64,000 nucleotides of DNA from Streptomyces sp. NBC_00539 (GCF_036346105.1 NZ_CP107811.1:7004337-7068336), one strand, 5' to 3'. Shown: positions 35,901 through 44,600, numbered from the stretch's first letter. Made by a program: numbers and translations. Notes: generated from the sequence alone by a model not told the origin.

Positions 35901-36562
35901 ACCCCATGCCCTTGGGGTGGAACCCGGCCCTCGCCCCCCTGTTCGCGACTCCCCGGGAAAGGTTCGGGATCGTGGACGAAGGCGGTCCGTACAATAGCTG
36001 GGAGAGTTCTCGGGGCTTGTTCTTCGGATGGCTCTGGGGTGGCGGTTACCCGCTCGGACCCAGCCAGAAGTTCAAGGGCGGAGACACTTTCACCAGAATT
36101 CTGGCCGCAGACGACACCATTGCGGAAACCCGTTCCAACCTGCTGGGACAAGCCCTGAAGAGCGGAATGGACGCACCCAACGCAAAAGATACCCTGAATT
36201 TCGGATACAAGGACAGGGGGCCGGAACCGGGGAGCCCGTGGTACAAGGCCAACACGGTACGCGGGATCTACAATGATATCGCCAGCGTGTTGACCAATGG
36301 CACGCTCGGTCACGCCAACAGTGCCGACGCATACCTTGGAACCTATTCCGGGACCGCCCGCATCACCAGCGTGGACAAAAAGAAGGGCGACGTGCGAATC
36401 CAGTTCACCGTTCACAACCAGAGCGACTGGAACTCCGCCACACACGCGATCCCCAGATCTTGGAATCCCTTCTTCACCGAGACCTTCGGCGCCGCCACTA
36501 CGCAGGACTTCTCGTGGCAGGAGAGAATCCCGCTCAACATGTGCGGATGTTCCCTAAGGTAG
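29963..36562 (+). CDS. Secreted RHS-repeat protein with polyglycine hinge and unknown C-terminal domain
   Basis: A 2199-aa exported RHS protein. TGGAGTG precedes ATG 29963. The signal peptide (LPLAAALALALAVPGITTPM) ends near AEAAD. A long N-terminal region typical of Streptomyces secreted RHS proteins includes LTVNYGSFASAVGGGWSTRL and MSFSYSSGAIDGRTANSNNQ. YD repeats follow from about residue 1100 to 1850 and the core motif GAREYDAALGQFLSVDPVLS lies near 1870. Then comes a hinge of about 40 Gly with few other residues (about 1932-1970) and a ~210-residue C-terminal domain (GDTFTRILAADDTIAETRSN, VRGIYNDIASVLTNGTLGHA, RIQFTVHNQSDWNSATHAIP). That domain fits no family I know and is the presumed toxin or effector. 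A lipoprotein gene follows. Confidence 0.88.
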   Translation: MSSRSPGGGIRHRLPLAAALALALAVPGITTPMAEAADLPGAPKIAKHKDAKVRAVNARGAKEARELVAKNQAENKVQADRARAEAKADWPKAATLEGSPAGSRPLIDVRSTARAKSPLLRPAVPKGPTAPAAAPDSDGGKSTVKVLDQKAAEKAGITGVLFTAANTAGGPSQLTVNYGSFASAVGGGWSTRLGLVSLPACALTTPEKAECRKTTPLPSANSIKNQTVTADVASLPAGTSSAAKSKAPAQAPAVFAVMATDTASPKGAGNFAATPLAASSTWGSGTSSGGLTWSYTLAVPPAAAGPVPAMSFSYSSGAIDGRTANSNNQGSQVGEGFDLTSSHIERKYGSCDDDGQTDKNDLCWKYENASLVLNGKANELVKDDTTGKWHLKGDDASQVTWGTGADNGDNDGEYWKVVTGDGTTYTFGLNKLPGAGSERTNSTWTVPVFGDDSGEPGYTKGSTFAGRSETQAWRWNLDLVQDVHGNAATYWYADETNNYAKNGDKTKLAAYDRGGTLSEIRYGQRADTLFSGKPSHKVTFGYGERCFATNCDSLTKDTSDNWPDVPFDSICAADITDCKATGPAFFTRKRMTNVKTFAWSTAKEPDDYALIDTYDLTQEYLDAGDLGDTSDQTLVLKSIKRTGSNGEAVKVPPVDFTYHMRPNRVDVDGDNIVPLNRPRINTITSETGAITTFTLSDPECVRGSKMPVAEDDNSLSCYPVYWPINGGDPTLDWFHKYNVTAVTVADPSGQNDLVENSYEYANPAWHHNDDPLTPEKERTWSDWRGYGKVTAYTGAVGKTRSKTVKIFMQGMRGDTRKGTTDTRTTTVTALPVTGLTIPAINDDDQYSGFQRQEITYDVATPVTVSVTDPWSKQTASQQKSYANTKAHYVRTGTAYTHTFLTASNTWRTTRTDTGYDDIYGMTTQVSASGDTTTTGDETCTRTWYARNDAKGITNRTSRTRTVGALCSVTDDKLSLPATSATRGDVLSDTATVYDDPAATGWTANQTPTLGLATWTGRAQSYPAASGAADRNPAGAAGWQTVTKTTYDTDAAKLGRPLTSTDAAGSTTTTSYAPAAAGPLQVTVKTAPKLASNGQQHKSYAYTDLRGSIVRSIDANMGSTYNTYDGLGRLTATWLPNRGQSQTPNVKYDYLLERGKQPWTSVGTLAADGSYKTVYTIADALLRPLQTQTPSPNGGRILTDTRYDSRGLAYESYADIWDKDKAPEGVYARAEYGSTPNQTATVFDGLGRAVTSTLLVYGVQRQSTTTTYTGDSTASTAVQGGNATRTITDALGRTTETRTYDGTTPNDPAYSGTSPGTPYTSVSQTYTVDGKQAAVTGPDDAKWTYVYDLFGRTVTTTDPDKGKVTTTYTALDQIATSKDARNTVLEYGYDELGRKTGLWKSPKSDANKLAAWTFDTLRKGAGTDSIRYEGGLTGKAYTKSVTAYDTLGRPATTRLTLPSDDPLVTSGAIAASTDTTVNYRLDGTLSSTSTPAAAGLPSEITQLNYNEFGLPKGFSGLTDYVQNVAYSPLGDIDQLTLARSAAAGVRKTFIGNIYEEGTRRLLKSTVNDQTHNGMLQELTYNYDQAGNVLSIFGSAPLSGFTKADNQCFTHDAQRRMTEAWTPKTADCAPAGRTAANLDGAAPYWNSYTYTASGQRATERINTGTPSTRTYCYDPARPHALAATTTGATCTGLTPQYTYDATGNTTKRTETPGSPTSQTLNWGAEGKLTKTTEGATATDYVYDAEGELLIRRDPAGETVLYAGLNEVHLKGTKKWATRSYTIAGTKVAILTNESGTAKLSFVAGDAHGTSSLTISADDTQTVSKRYTTPFGSARGPAAANWPDDKRFLGKPEDTNTGLTHVGAREYDAALGQFLSVDPVLSLDQHQSLNGYSYANNSPVTNSDPTGLESCGSYGYCGGGGWTNGKHIEDMPKDEGDGGGGGGGGGGGGWGGGGGGGGRGGGGSGGGGGSWSGTSFGRGDIFNPMPLGWNPALAPLFATPRERFGIVDEGGPYNSWESSRGLFFGWLWGGGYPLGPSQKFKGGDTFTRILAADDTIAETRSNLLGQALKSGMDAPNAKDTLNFGYKDRGPEPGSPWYKANTVRGIYNDIASVLTNGTLGHANSADAYLGTYSGTARITSVDKKKGDVRIQFTVHNQSDWNSATHAIPRSWNPFFTETFGAATTQDFSWQERIPLNMCGCSLR

Positions 36563-36604
36563 AAGCTCACTCACATCGCCAACTCAGAAGACTGTGGAGA
36601 TCAC

Positions 36605-37060
36605 ATGCGCGGCCGTCGACTATTCCTCCTGGCATTCGTTCTGCTTCTCTCGGCGTGCGGCGGTTCAGGAGAGAGCAAAGGCACGGCGGAGGCGGGCGAC
36701 ATCGAAGGGGACTGGTCAACTGCAGCCGGCGTCCACCTGTCTTTTGCGGCGGACCACACCTTCACCTCGCAGGGACTGAAGTTCGACCCTTCGCTCGTGA
36801 AGGGCTGCCCCACCGGAACGGGGCGCGGGAGCTGGGGCTTCTATGTGGACAAGGGGGCCCCGGGCGGGTTCGTGGCGATGTCAAAGGAAGCAACGGCCGG
36901 CGATACGATCGGAGTGAATTTCACCGAAATCTCCCAAGGTGACTGCAGCATCATGCTGAGCGTGCTCAAGAGCGGAGAACTCTGCGTCTCGGTAGACTTC
37001 GATGAAGTCTGCACTTTCAGCGACCGGTTCATGCGGACCAAGGAAACAACGACTCCGTAA
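36605..37060 (+). CDS. Lipoprotein, candidate immunity protein for the RHS effector
   Basis: A 151-aa lipoprotein. The signal sequence LFLLAFVLLLSACGGSGES has a clear lipobox (LLSAC), so the protein is anchored outside the membrane. The mature part is small and beta-rich (IEGDWSTAAGVHLSFAADHT, RGSWGFYVDKGAPGGFVAMS, GELCVSVDFDEVCTFSDRF) with four cysteines that could form disulfides. GGAG lies six bases before ATG 36605. It begins 42 bases after the RHS gene, on the same strand, and a terminator follows it. Immunity is inferred from this position and from the extracellular location expected for a partner of a secreted RHS protein. Confidence 0.75.
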   Translation: MRGRRLFLLAFVLLLSACGGSGESKGTAEAGDIEGDWSTAAGVHLSFAADHTFTSQGLKFDPSLVKGCPTGTGRGSWGFYVDKGAPGGFVAMSKEATAGDTIGVNFTEISQGDCSIMLSVLKSGELCVSVDFDEVCTFSDRFMRTKETTTP

Positions 37061-37079
37061 GTCGAGTTGGCATTTCGTG

Positions 37080-37110
37080 ATGGCCCGTCGGTTCATCCGG
37101 CGGGCCATTT
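37080..37110 (+). terminator. Hairpin terminator after the lipoprotein gene
   Basis: The stem ATGGCCCGTCGG / CCGGCGGGCCAT (one G-U pair) with a five-base loop is followed by TTT, 20 bases after the stop. It probably ends the RHS-lipoprotein transcript. Confidence 0.7.
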
Positions 37111-37117
37111 CGGCCGT

Positions 37118-37410
37118 TCAGAGTTCGACGAGCATGACGTCGGCGGCCCTGCGGCTGGTCCAGATGTCGGAGCCGTCCGCGAGGTCGAGGTCCGCGGTGG
37201 CCTGCGGGGTGATCTCGGCGAGCAGGTCGGGCGTCCGCTCGGACGTGATCAGGATCCGCAGGCGGCTGCCCACGACGGTGATCTCGCGCTCTGGCCCTGG
37301 AGGCTCATCGACTCGACGGCGAACAGCTGCGCCGCCCGACCCCGGGCGACGACGACCAGGTGGTGGGGCCGTTTTCCTGGCTGGTCTCGCTGTCTTTGCG
37401 GCGTGACCAC
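37118..37410 (-). pseudogene. TOBE-domain fragment of an ABC transporter ATPase
   Basis: A minus-strand remnant. One frame gives HHLVVVARGRAAQLFAVESM, and a one-base shift leads to REITVVGSRLRILITSERTP, then PQATADLDLADGSDIWTSRR and AADVMLVEL at the stop. This resembles the C-terminal TOBE domain of molybdate-type importers (ModC). The ATPase domain is missing. Confidence 0.4.
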
Positions 37411-37489
37411 ACTTCAAGTAGGCGCGTTGGTGGCCACCGTCATGCCCCTGATGAAGATCGCGTCTTGACTGGAGGGCGCAAATCTGAGC

Positions 37490-37700
37490 GGCTCGGTGCC
37501 GGCCCCCGGACATCCCTGGGAGGGCGCCACGTTCGCCGCGACCTGGGGGTCCCGTGACGTCCTGGACGTGCGCCTGGTCCGCCCCGACCTGGTGGCCGAG
37601 ATCAGCGCCGACCGGGCCGTGGACCGGGGCGCGGTGTGGCGGCACCCGCTCCGCTTCCGGCGGCTACGCCTGGACGTGGCCGTGGGGGCGTTCCTTGGTT
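37490..37700 (+). pseudogene. C-terminal fragment of an ATP-dependent DNA ligase
   Basis: A plus-strand stretch reads PGHPWEGATFAATWGSRDVL, then DVRLVRPDLVAEISADRAVD and RGAVWRHPLRFRRLRLDVAV. This is the ending of the OB-fold domain of actinobacterial ATP-dependent DNA ligases. The nucleotidyltransferase domain is absent and the frame is lost beyond 37700. Confidence 0.45.
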
Positions 37701-37787
37701 CGGGGAGGGGCCGGCCGCCGCAGCCGGCTGACCGCGCCCTCTTGGTTTGGCTGCGCGCGGACGGCTTCGAGGTCCGTGATCAGGATG

Positions 37788-37926
37788 CTGCCCGGCTCTC
37801 CTGCTCGCCGACGCGCCGTTCGTGCGCCACCGTGTCAACGTGCTCGGCCGGTACTCCGTCCGGCCGCCGGAGCTGCCGGGCGACCTGCGGCCCCTGCGTG
37901 ATCCGAACGTAGACGAGGCAAGGTGA
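37788..37926 (+). pseudogene. Unassigned C-terminal fragment
   Basis: A short open frame (DAPFVRHRVNVLGRYSVRPP, then ELPGDLRPLRDPNVDEAR, stop at 37926). The RHRVNVLGRY...LRPLRDP pattern is faintly reminiscent of Tn3-type transposase tails, but the match is too short to rely on. Confidence 0.2.
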
Positions 37927-37953
37927 GCGCCGCTGGCACGCCGGGGCACCGAC

Positions 37954-38426
37954 GTGCACCCGCAGTTCGACCACCGCCAGATCGTGGCGTGGCTGCTGGC
38001 CCATGACAAGATCGAAATCCCCACGGGACCCACGGTGCCGCTCGCAGACACCGGGGGCGCCACGCACCGGTTCCGGCTCGATGACCCGTGGCTCACCCTG
38101 GCCGACGACGCCGAGGGGGAGGACGAGTTGTCCGGCTGGTCCACCGACGCGGATGCTGATCGTCTACCCGCCCGACGAGCAGGGCGGGCGCCGGGTGCGC
38201 TACGACGGCCTCGCCATCGGCGTTGCACACCCGGCCGGCCGACATCCGGGTCTTCCTCGCGGCCGCCGGGCTGGAGAACGCCGAGGACGTGGACCTCACC
38301 GACTCCGACTGCGTGGAGTGGCGAGGCGCCGGCCCGGAGGCCCTCCCGCTGATCTCTGCGAGGTTGCACCGGGAGTGGGCATCTTCTGACCACGTGGCGC
38401 AGGTGGCCAGGATCGGAATCCCCTGA
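37954..38426 (+). pseudogene. Frameshifted hypothetical protein
   Basis: The GTG at 37954 opens HPQFDHRQIVAWLLAHDKIE, followed by THRFRLDDPWLTLADDAEGE and DELSGWS. Shifts near 38145 and 38215 are needed to reach DADVLIVYPPDEQGGRRVRY-like sequence and the ending IRVFLAAAGLENAEDVDLTD. The N-terminal part looks like a small winged-helix domain found in uncharacterised Streptomyces proteins. A second diverged copy of its DDAEGEDELSGWS segment occurs near 55440-55500. Confidence 0.4.
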
Positions 38427-38461
38427 GAGGGCGAGCGTGGCGGCGACCTAGCGGGCCGGCG

Positions 38462-39142
38462 TCAACCGAGCTTGGATACCTGGTAGTGGCTGATGTACCA
38501 GCGGTCGGCCGCCTGCTTGACCACCAGGCTCAGGTTCACCGTGAGCGTCGGCCGGTCGGTGAACGAGAAGTCGACACTCGTGTAGCCGAGCACCACACCG
38601 TCGACCAGCTGCCTGGTTTCGAGGATCCGGTAGTCGGCGGTCATCCCGAGCGGCTGGGAGCCGTAGTAGTCGGCGATGCCGCGGCGACCGACGGTGTACG
38701 GATGGAGGCCCTGGAAGATCGCGTCCTCGGCGAAGCAGGAGGCGGCCCGCTCGGGCTGGTGCGCATCGACGGCCGCCTTCCACTCGTCGAGGACGCGACG
38801 AAGGATCTTCCCGTTGTCCGCTGTGCTGCTCGTCGGAGTCGTGGCGCCGCCAGCGTGGCCGGGGTCGCTCGGGTGGGGCGAGAGCGGGGTGACCTCGTCG
38901 GTGCGCCAGATACGCAGCGGCATGGAGGCCAGGACCTCCTCGAGCCGACCGCCGTCGGCAGCGGCGAAGAGCCCGAGAGTGCGCCACTCGCCCGGTCGCA
39001 GGGGAGGGCGCCACTGGCGGAGCAGGTGTCCCTGCGTCGCGAGCTCACGCGCCCGTGCGGCCTCGCGAGCGCGGATGTCCTCGACAGCCTGCTCCGGGGT
39101 CCCGTCCGGGACGTGGGTGGTCATCGTGACGAGGAATTCCAT
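38462..39142 (-). CDS. Fusion of CatC-like (muconolactone isomerase) and SnoaL-like domains
   Basis: A 226-aa two-domain protein. Residues 1-100 resemble muconolactone delta-isomerase-like proteins (EFLVTMTTHVPDGTPEQAVE, LRPGEWRTLGLFAAADGGRL, SMPLRIWRTDEVTPLSPHPS). After a Ser/Thr/Gly linker, residues 108-226 form an NTF2/SnoaL-type domain (VLDEWKAAVDAHQPERAASC, RRGIADYYGSQPLGM, LSLVVKQAADRWYISHYQ). Both folds are small cone or ferredoxin barrels that bind aromatic or polyketide-like substrates, so a catabolic or tailoring isomerase/cyclase role is plausible but unproven. GAGG lies upstream of ATG 39142. It is 245 bases downstream of the PKS-TE-MFS set on the same strand and could act on its product. 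Confidence 0.8.
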   Translation of the reverse strand: MEFLVTMTTHVPDGTPEQAVEDIRAREAARARELATQGHLLRQWRPPLRPGEWRTLGLFAAADGGRLEEVLASMPLRIWRTDEVTPLSPHPSDPGHAGGATTPTSSTADNGKILRRVLDEWKAAVDAHQPERAASCFAEDAIFQGLHPYTVGRRGIADYYGSQPLGMTADYRILETRQLVDGVVLGYTSVDFSFTDRPTLTVNLSLVVKQAADRWYISHYQVSKLG

Positions 39143-39387
39143 GATCGCCTCTTTCGGGGAGCTGGCCGTACGGGAGCCCGCCGTGCGGTTGGCCGACGCG
39201 CCTCTACCCAGTCTGCTTCAGCCAGATCGGGCGGTCCTGACGAGCAAGCCCCCAGACGGCCTCGTCAGCTCGGCAGGGGCCAGTGTCCAGGGCCCGTCCT
39301 CGCGCTCCCATGCGCCGCTGGTAACGGCGGGGTGTGAAGCGGAGCGCTGGTTGGCCACTGGGTTCGCGCGCTGTACAGCTCAGAGGA

Positions 39388-40918
39388 TCAAGAGTCCCAG
39401 CGGAGTGGGGAATTCTTTGAGCGGGCGCGGCGACCAGGAGTCGTGCGGAGGGAAAGGATCCGGCTGTAGGAGACGGCAGCCAGGGCGGCGGCTGTCAGGG
39501 TGACCGCGCCTGCGGTCAGAGCCGTGGCGGTGAGGCCGTCGATGAAGGCATGCCGGGCTGCCAAGTTGGTTGAGGGGAGTGCGGTAGTCGGGGTGACTCC
39601 GGGTGGCGGAGTGCCGAGGTGGTTGGTGATGACGGTGGTGAGGACTGAGCCTTGGACGGCGACGCCGAGGGCGGCGCCGATCTGGCGGGTGGCGTCGTTT
39701 ACTGCCGAGCCCAGACCGGCTTGGGCGGGTGGGACTGCACCCATGACGGCTTCCGTTCCGCAGGCCGCGACCAGACCGGCGCCGAGGCCGCCGATGAGTT
39801 GGAAGATCGCCAGGTGGCCGTACCCGGACGTCGCCCGGGTGTCGGCCAGGACGGCGAAGGCCGCGGTGACCAGGGCGAGTCCGGCCACGATCGGGGGACG
39901 GCAACCGTGACGGGCCAGCAACGGCAGTGCGGCCGCCGAGCCCACGGCGAGGGCTGCGGCCATGGGCAGGGTCCGCACGCCCGCCTCCAGAGGGGTGAAA
40001 CGCAGGACGCCTTGCAGGTAGAGCGTGTTGACGAACAGCGCGCCGTAGAGGGCGAAGGAGAGCAGCGCCAGGGAGGTGGAGCCGCGTAGCACGCCGGGCC
40101 GGCGCAGCAGCGACCGTGGCAGCATCGCGCGCTCTGCACGGCGGCTTTGGTGGGCGGTAAAGGCGCTCAGGAGGGCGGCGGCCGTGGCGAACGCGGTCAG
40201 CACCGATGTGCTTGTCCATCCCTTCACCGGGCTTTCGATCACTGCCCAGACAAGGATCAGCAGACCGCACGCCGACAGGAGCGCGCCCACGACGTCGACC
40301 CGTTCCCCGCTCCCGGTTGCACGGCTTTGCGGAACCACACGCAGGGCCAGGACCAGGGCCAGGGCCACCAGTGGGACGTTTCACCCAGAATCCCGCGCGC
40401 CAGGACCACCGTTGGACCAGCATCCCTCCGATGACCGGCCCCATCATGCCGCCCAGGCCGAGCGTGGCCGCCCACAGGGCGATGGCCCGGCGCCGAAGGG
40501 CGGCTTCGGGGAAGAGGTTGCTGATGATCGACAGAGTGGCGGGCATCAGCAGTGCCGCTCCCGCCCCCATGCCGCAGCGGGCAGCGATCACAGGTCCCGG
40601 CGTCGGGGAGAGTGCTCCGAGTACCGAGGCCGCGCCGCACACCGCCAAGCCACAGATGAACGCGCGGCGGCGGCCAATCCGGTCCGTGGCGGCACCGGAG
40701 GTCAGCACGGTGCCGCCGAGGACCAGGGCGTACGCGTCGACGATCCACTGCACCTGGGCCATCGAGGGTCGCAGCTCGCGTTGCAGGTCGGGGACGGCGA
40801 CGTTGAGGATGGTCAGATCCATGCCCAGGAGGAACAGGCCCAGGCAGACGACTGCGGGGGCCGCCCAGCGCTCGCGGGCCCGGCCCGGGTGGCCGTGGCG
40901 CCGGTCGTCACTGATCAC
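39388..40918 (-). pseudogene. MFS drug exporter (DHA2 type) with one-base frameshift
   Basis: A 14-helix MFS exporter of the EmrB/QacA class. The N-terminal part shows the family motif LDLTILNVAVPDLQ-like sequence (MDLTILNVAVPDLQRELRPS), motif A (GAATDRIGRRRAF) and motif C-like LGGMMGPVIGGMLVQRWSWR. After GFWV the frame breaks. Removing one base of the TTT at 40379-40381 (AAA on the coding strand) restores the universal WVNVPLVALALVLALRV, and the gene continues to 39388. The GTG start overlaps the thioesterase stop (GTGA), so it is the third gene of the PKS operon and should export or give resistance to the product. It may be intact if the extra base is a sequencing error. Confidence 0.85.
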
Positions 40919-41658
40919 CGGACCGCCATCTGCAGGTCCTTGGTCAGCTGCCGCACCAGGGCTGGTGCGTTTTCCTGCGGGTAGGTGTGACGGCCGGGGG
41001 AAAGACAGGGAGTGGCGGGGCCGGTGAACAGGTCGTTCCAGCCCTCCAGCTGGTCCGGCGGGACGAGGGGGTCCGCGGCGCCTCCGTACAGGGCCAGGTG
41101 GGTGTCCAAAGGCGGTTCCTCGTGGTGGCGCTGGTGCAGGCAGAGGACCATGTCGGCGAGATGTGGGGTGAGCAGGTGGGCGACCGTGTCCGGGTCCTTG
41201 AGCAGTTCGTCGGGGACAGGCCCCACCAGGTCGGAGAAGGCGCCGAGGCCCGACTTGAGCAGACCGGCCACGAGGCGGGTGACGGCTCCTCGGTGAGGTG
41301 CGGGCAGCGCGGACAGCGCGACCAGTACGGGCTGTACCCGCCCTGTGCGGCGCAGGCGACGGGCGGTCTCGTAGGCGAAGAGGGCGCCGAGGCTGTGTCC
41401 GAAGAGGGCGAACGGCCGCCGGTCGGCGGGGTTGTCGATGAGGGTGGCGAGTGCGTTGGTAAGGGCGCGGGGATCGGTCGTCGACGGTTCGTCTCGGCGG
41501 CTGCCGCGGCCGGGAAGGGCGATGGCGTATGCCTGGACGGTGGGCGGCAGTAGATCGGCCCAGGGCAGGTAGAACTCGGGGCCGGCGCCGCCGGGCGGCA
41601 GGCAGTACAGGCGTACGGCCGCGTCGGGGTGGTGGGCGAGGGGGAGGAGTGCGGGCAT
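40915..41658 (-). CDS. Type II thioesterase
   Basis: A 247-aa alpha/beta-hydrolase of the GrsT/RifR type. The nucleophile elbow GHSLG sits in FALFGHSLGALFAYETARRL. The early RLYCLPPGGAGPEFYLPWAD and the late GRHTYPQENAPALVRQL, which holds the catalytic His, are typical, and the acid lies in GGAADPLVPPDQL. Such enzymes remove stalled acyl chains from carrier proteins. The gene starts 11 bases after the PKS stop and overlaps the exporter start, placing all three in one operon. Confidence 0.92.
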   Translation of the reverse strand: MPALLPLAHHPDAAVRLYCLPPGGAGPEFYLPWADLLPPTVQAYAIALPGRGSRRDEPSTTDPRALTNALATLIDNPADRRPFALFGHSLGALFAYETARRLRRTGRVQPVLVALSALPAPHRGAVTRLVAGLLKSGLGAFSDLVGPVPDELLKDPDTVAHLLTPHLADMVLCLHQRHHEEPPLDTHLALYGGAADPLVPPDQLEGWNDLFTGPATPCLSPGRHTYPQENAPALVRQLTKDLQMAVR

Positions 41659-44600
41659 GGCGGGAGTCCTTAGCGGCGGGTTGTTTGAAGGCGGCCGAGG
41701 ACGCGTTGGGCGAGCGCGGGGAGGTTCGGTGCGCCCATCAGTTCCAGGGTGGACAGGTCGCATCCGAGCCGTTGCTGGAGCAGGGTGGTGAGTTCGACGG
41801 CCAGCAGGGAGTCCATTCCCAGCTGGTCCAGGCGCCGAGCTGCTCCGGTCACTGGACCAGGCAGCGGCCGAAGTCGCGGCCTCATGACAACGATCTCCCC
41901 CTCGGCCGGCTCGTTGACCCTGCTGGGCCGCCAGCCGAGCCGGTAGCGCAGGCCAGGGTCGTCGAGAGTGAGGGTGTACGGGCCCGTGGCGGCCAGCGGC
42001 TGCGGGGTGTAAGGACGCACCCTCGTCACGAAACGCCCCTCCGCGGTGAGCAGCACCTCGTCGTCCGTCGAGCGGGCCGCCAGTTCCGCGGCGAGGCGGT
42101 GCTCGGCGCCCGGGGCGAGGGCGATCCGCCGTACGGTCAGGCGTGGCTGTTCGTTGGCGAGACTGCGTGCGGCTCCCCATAGGGCCGCTCCCGCCAGGGG
42201 CGGAGCGGCGTCGGCTCTGCACACGACGAGCCAGAGGGTGACCTCGCTTTCCTCGGCGGCGTGCCGGGTCGCGGTGGCGAGGGCACGCAGCGCGGCGCAG
42301 TCCCGCACAGCGCTCTCGATGGCATCGCACGCATCACCCCCGCCGCTGAGCAGGACCACCTCGTCGGTGTGGGCGAGGAGGTCGGCCCAGTGCTTGGGGT
42401 CCTCGCTCGCGGGCCGGCCCTTCGAGCCCAGTGCCGCGGCGGCAGCTGCGGCCAAGGGGCCGTCGGCCACGTGGGCGATCACCCGACGCGGCTCGGCGGG
42501 CGTCGGGAGCGGGTCGGCCGGGCGGGGCAGGCGCGCGGAGAGGATGACCGAGTGGTCTTCGTACGTAGGCTCGGTGGCTTCGCCGGGCTGGATGGTTCCC
42601 GTGTACCCGCATTCGTGGAGCACCGTGGGCCATGTCTCGCGTGCCAGCAGCGGTCCCTGGGGCCGCAGCTCGCTGTCCTCGGCGCTCCAGTAGGAGTCCA
42701 GCAGCCCGAAGATGGGGTCCAGCAGAGCACGGTTGTGGATTTCGACCGCGAGCAGCTGCCCGCCGTCGGCCAGCAGGTCGCCGATCCGGTGCAGGGTGTC
42801 TTTGACGTTCCGCGTGGCGTGCAGCACGTTCGCGGCGACGACGAGGTCATACGATGCGGGGGTGAAATCCTGGACGAGGGGATCCGCGTTGAGGTCGAAG
42901 CAGCGGTAGTCGACGAAGTCGTAGGCGGCGAATCGCTCCTGGGCCGCCGGGAAGAACGCGGACGACACGTCGGTGTAGGTGTACTGGGTGCGCTCGGGCG
43001 GCAGGCAGGCAAGCAGAGCGGACGTGAATCCGCCGGTGCCGGCGCCGACCTCGAGGACGCGCAGCGGCCGCCCGTCGGGCCTGGCAGCCAGGGACGCCGT
43101 CATCAGATGCCGGGCGATCTTGTACAGATGACGAATCGTGGGCGTGCTGTCGTAGAAGCGCGCGGCCAGGGCGTCGGGCTCGGCGAACAGCAGCGTGAGT
43201 GGATCGGTGTGGCCGCGCAGCACGTCCGCGAGGTGCAGCCCGCAGACGCCGTAGGCATGCAGGGTCGTGCCCTCGGTGGGATTTTCCAGCAGTGCTTCCC
43301 GAAAGAAGCGGTGCGGTTGCGGTTCCTCGGCGATGTACCAGCGGCCTGCCCCCACAGCAGTGAGGATGCCTTGGCGTACGGCGTCGGCGAGGAGGTGAGA
43401 CAGCAGCTTGCGGTGCCGTGGTTCGACGCCTGCCGCGAACAGGTCTGCCATGGTGAAGTCAGCTGCGTCGGGAATCAATTTGCGTACGGCTGCGACCGTC
43501 ATGTGAGCGGTCAGCCTCAGCCTTTGCGCCGTGAAACGGTGGTGGGGGAGTAGCCGCCACTGCCGGTCGGCCTCTGCCAGCTGTGGAGCACTGGCGGCGA
43601 GCGTCTCGGCGGGCGTCGGCCAAGGGGATGCGGTGAGACTCGCCGGGAGTGCGGCGGCTCGCTGGACCTCGGTCAGCTGCTGGGGCGCAGGCGCGCGGGA
43701 GGCGTCGTAGCGGCGCAGCCGGCAGCCATGTGCTTCGAGGACGACGGTGCCGTCGTCCGCCATGACGGTCAGGTCCCAGACCACCTCGCGGGCGGTGCGC
43801 ATGCGGAGCTGGACGTGGATGAGGCCGGTGGCTGGCAGAGGTTCCCAGCAGCGGACGGTGTCGATGCCGGCGGGCAGGAAAGCGACCGCCTCGCCGCTGG
43901 CATCCGCGAGCAACGGCAGTCCCGCCTGGAGCGCGCCGTCGAGGACGGTCGGGTGGGCGAGGTGGCCTCCGGTGCCCTCGATGGCGGCTGTGAACTGGGC
44001 CAGCGCTTCGCTGCCGTCGGTGCGCAGGGCGGTCAGCGTACGGAAGGCGGGGCCGTAGGGCAGCCCGGCGCGGGCGCAGAGCGCGTAGTGGTCGGCCGCG
44101 TCGATCGTGCGGGGCAGGCGGGCGCGCAGGGCTGCCAGGTCGACGGCGGCCGGCCGGTCGCGCAGCAGCTTGCGTACCTTCCCGCGTGCGTGCTCGGTCC
44201 AGGTCTCGCTGCCCGGTTCCCGGCTGGAGACGGTGAAGCTGCCGTCGGGATCCAAAGCGGTGTGGACGTGCACGGTCCGGTCGGTGTCCAGGGCAGGCAG
44301 ATCCAGGGCTCGGCCGATCGCCAGGCGGCTCAGCTCGGCGGGCGCGTCATGGGCGGCCTGCCCGCAGGTCAGGGCCATGTCCACGTAACCGGCCGCCGGC
44401 ATCACCACGGTCTCGCCGACCCGGTGGTCGGCCAACCACAGCGGCGCCCCCGGAAGGAGTTCCTGCTGCCATGCGGGCCGTGGCCCGGACAGCCGCACTC
44501 CGAGCAGGGCATGCGCCGCCTGTTGCTGCCCGGACGTTCCCTCCTCCCCGTGCGGGCCTTCCTCCCACCACTGCGGACTGCCGTTCCAGTGCCGCTCGCG

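Noticed and set aside
37788-37926. Tn3-family transposase C-terminus
   Set aside because: Only a short loose similarity; no catalytic residues or terminal repeats are present.
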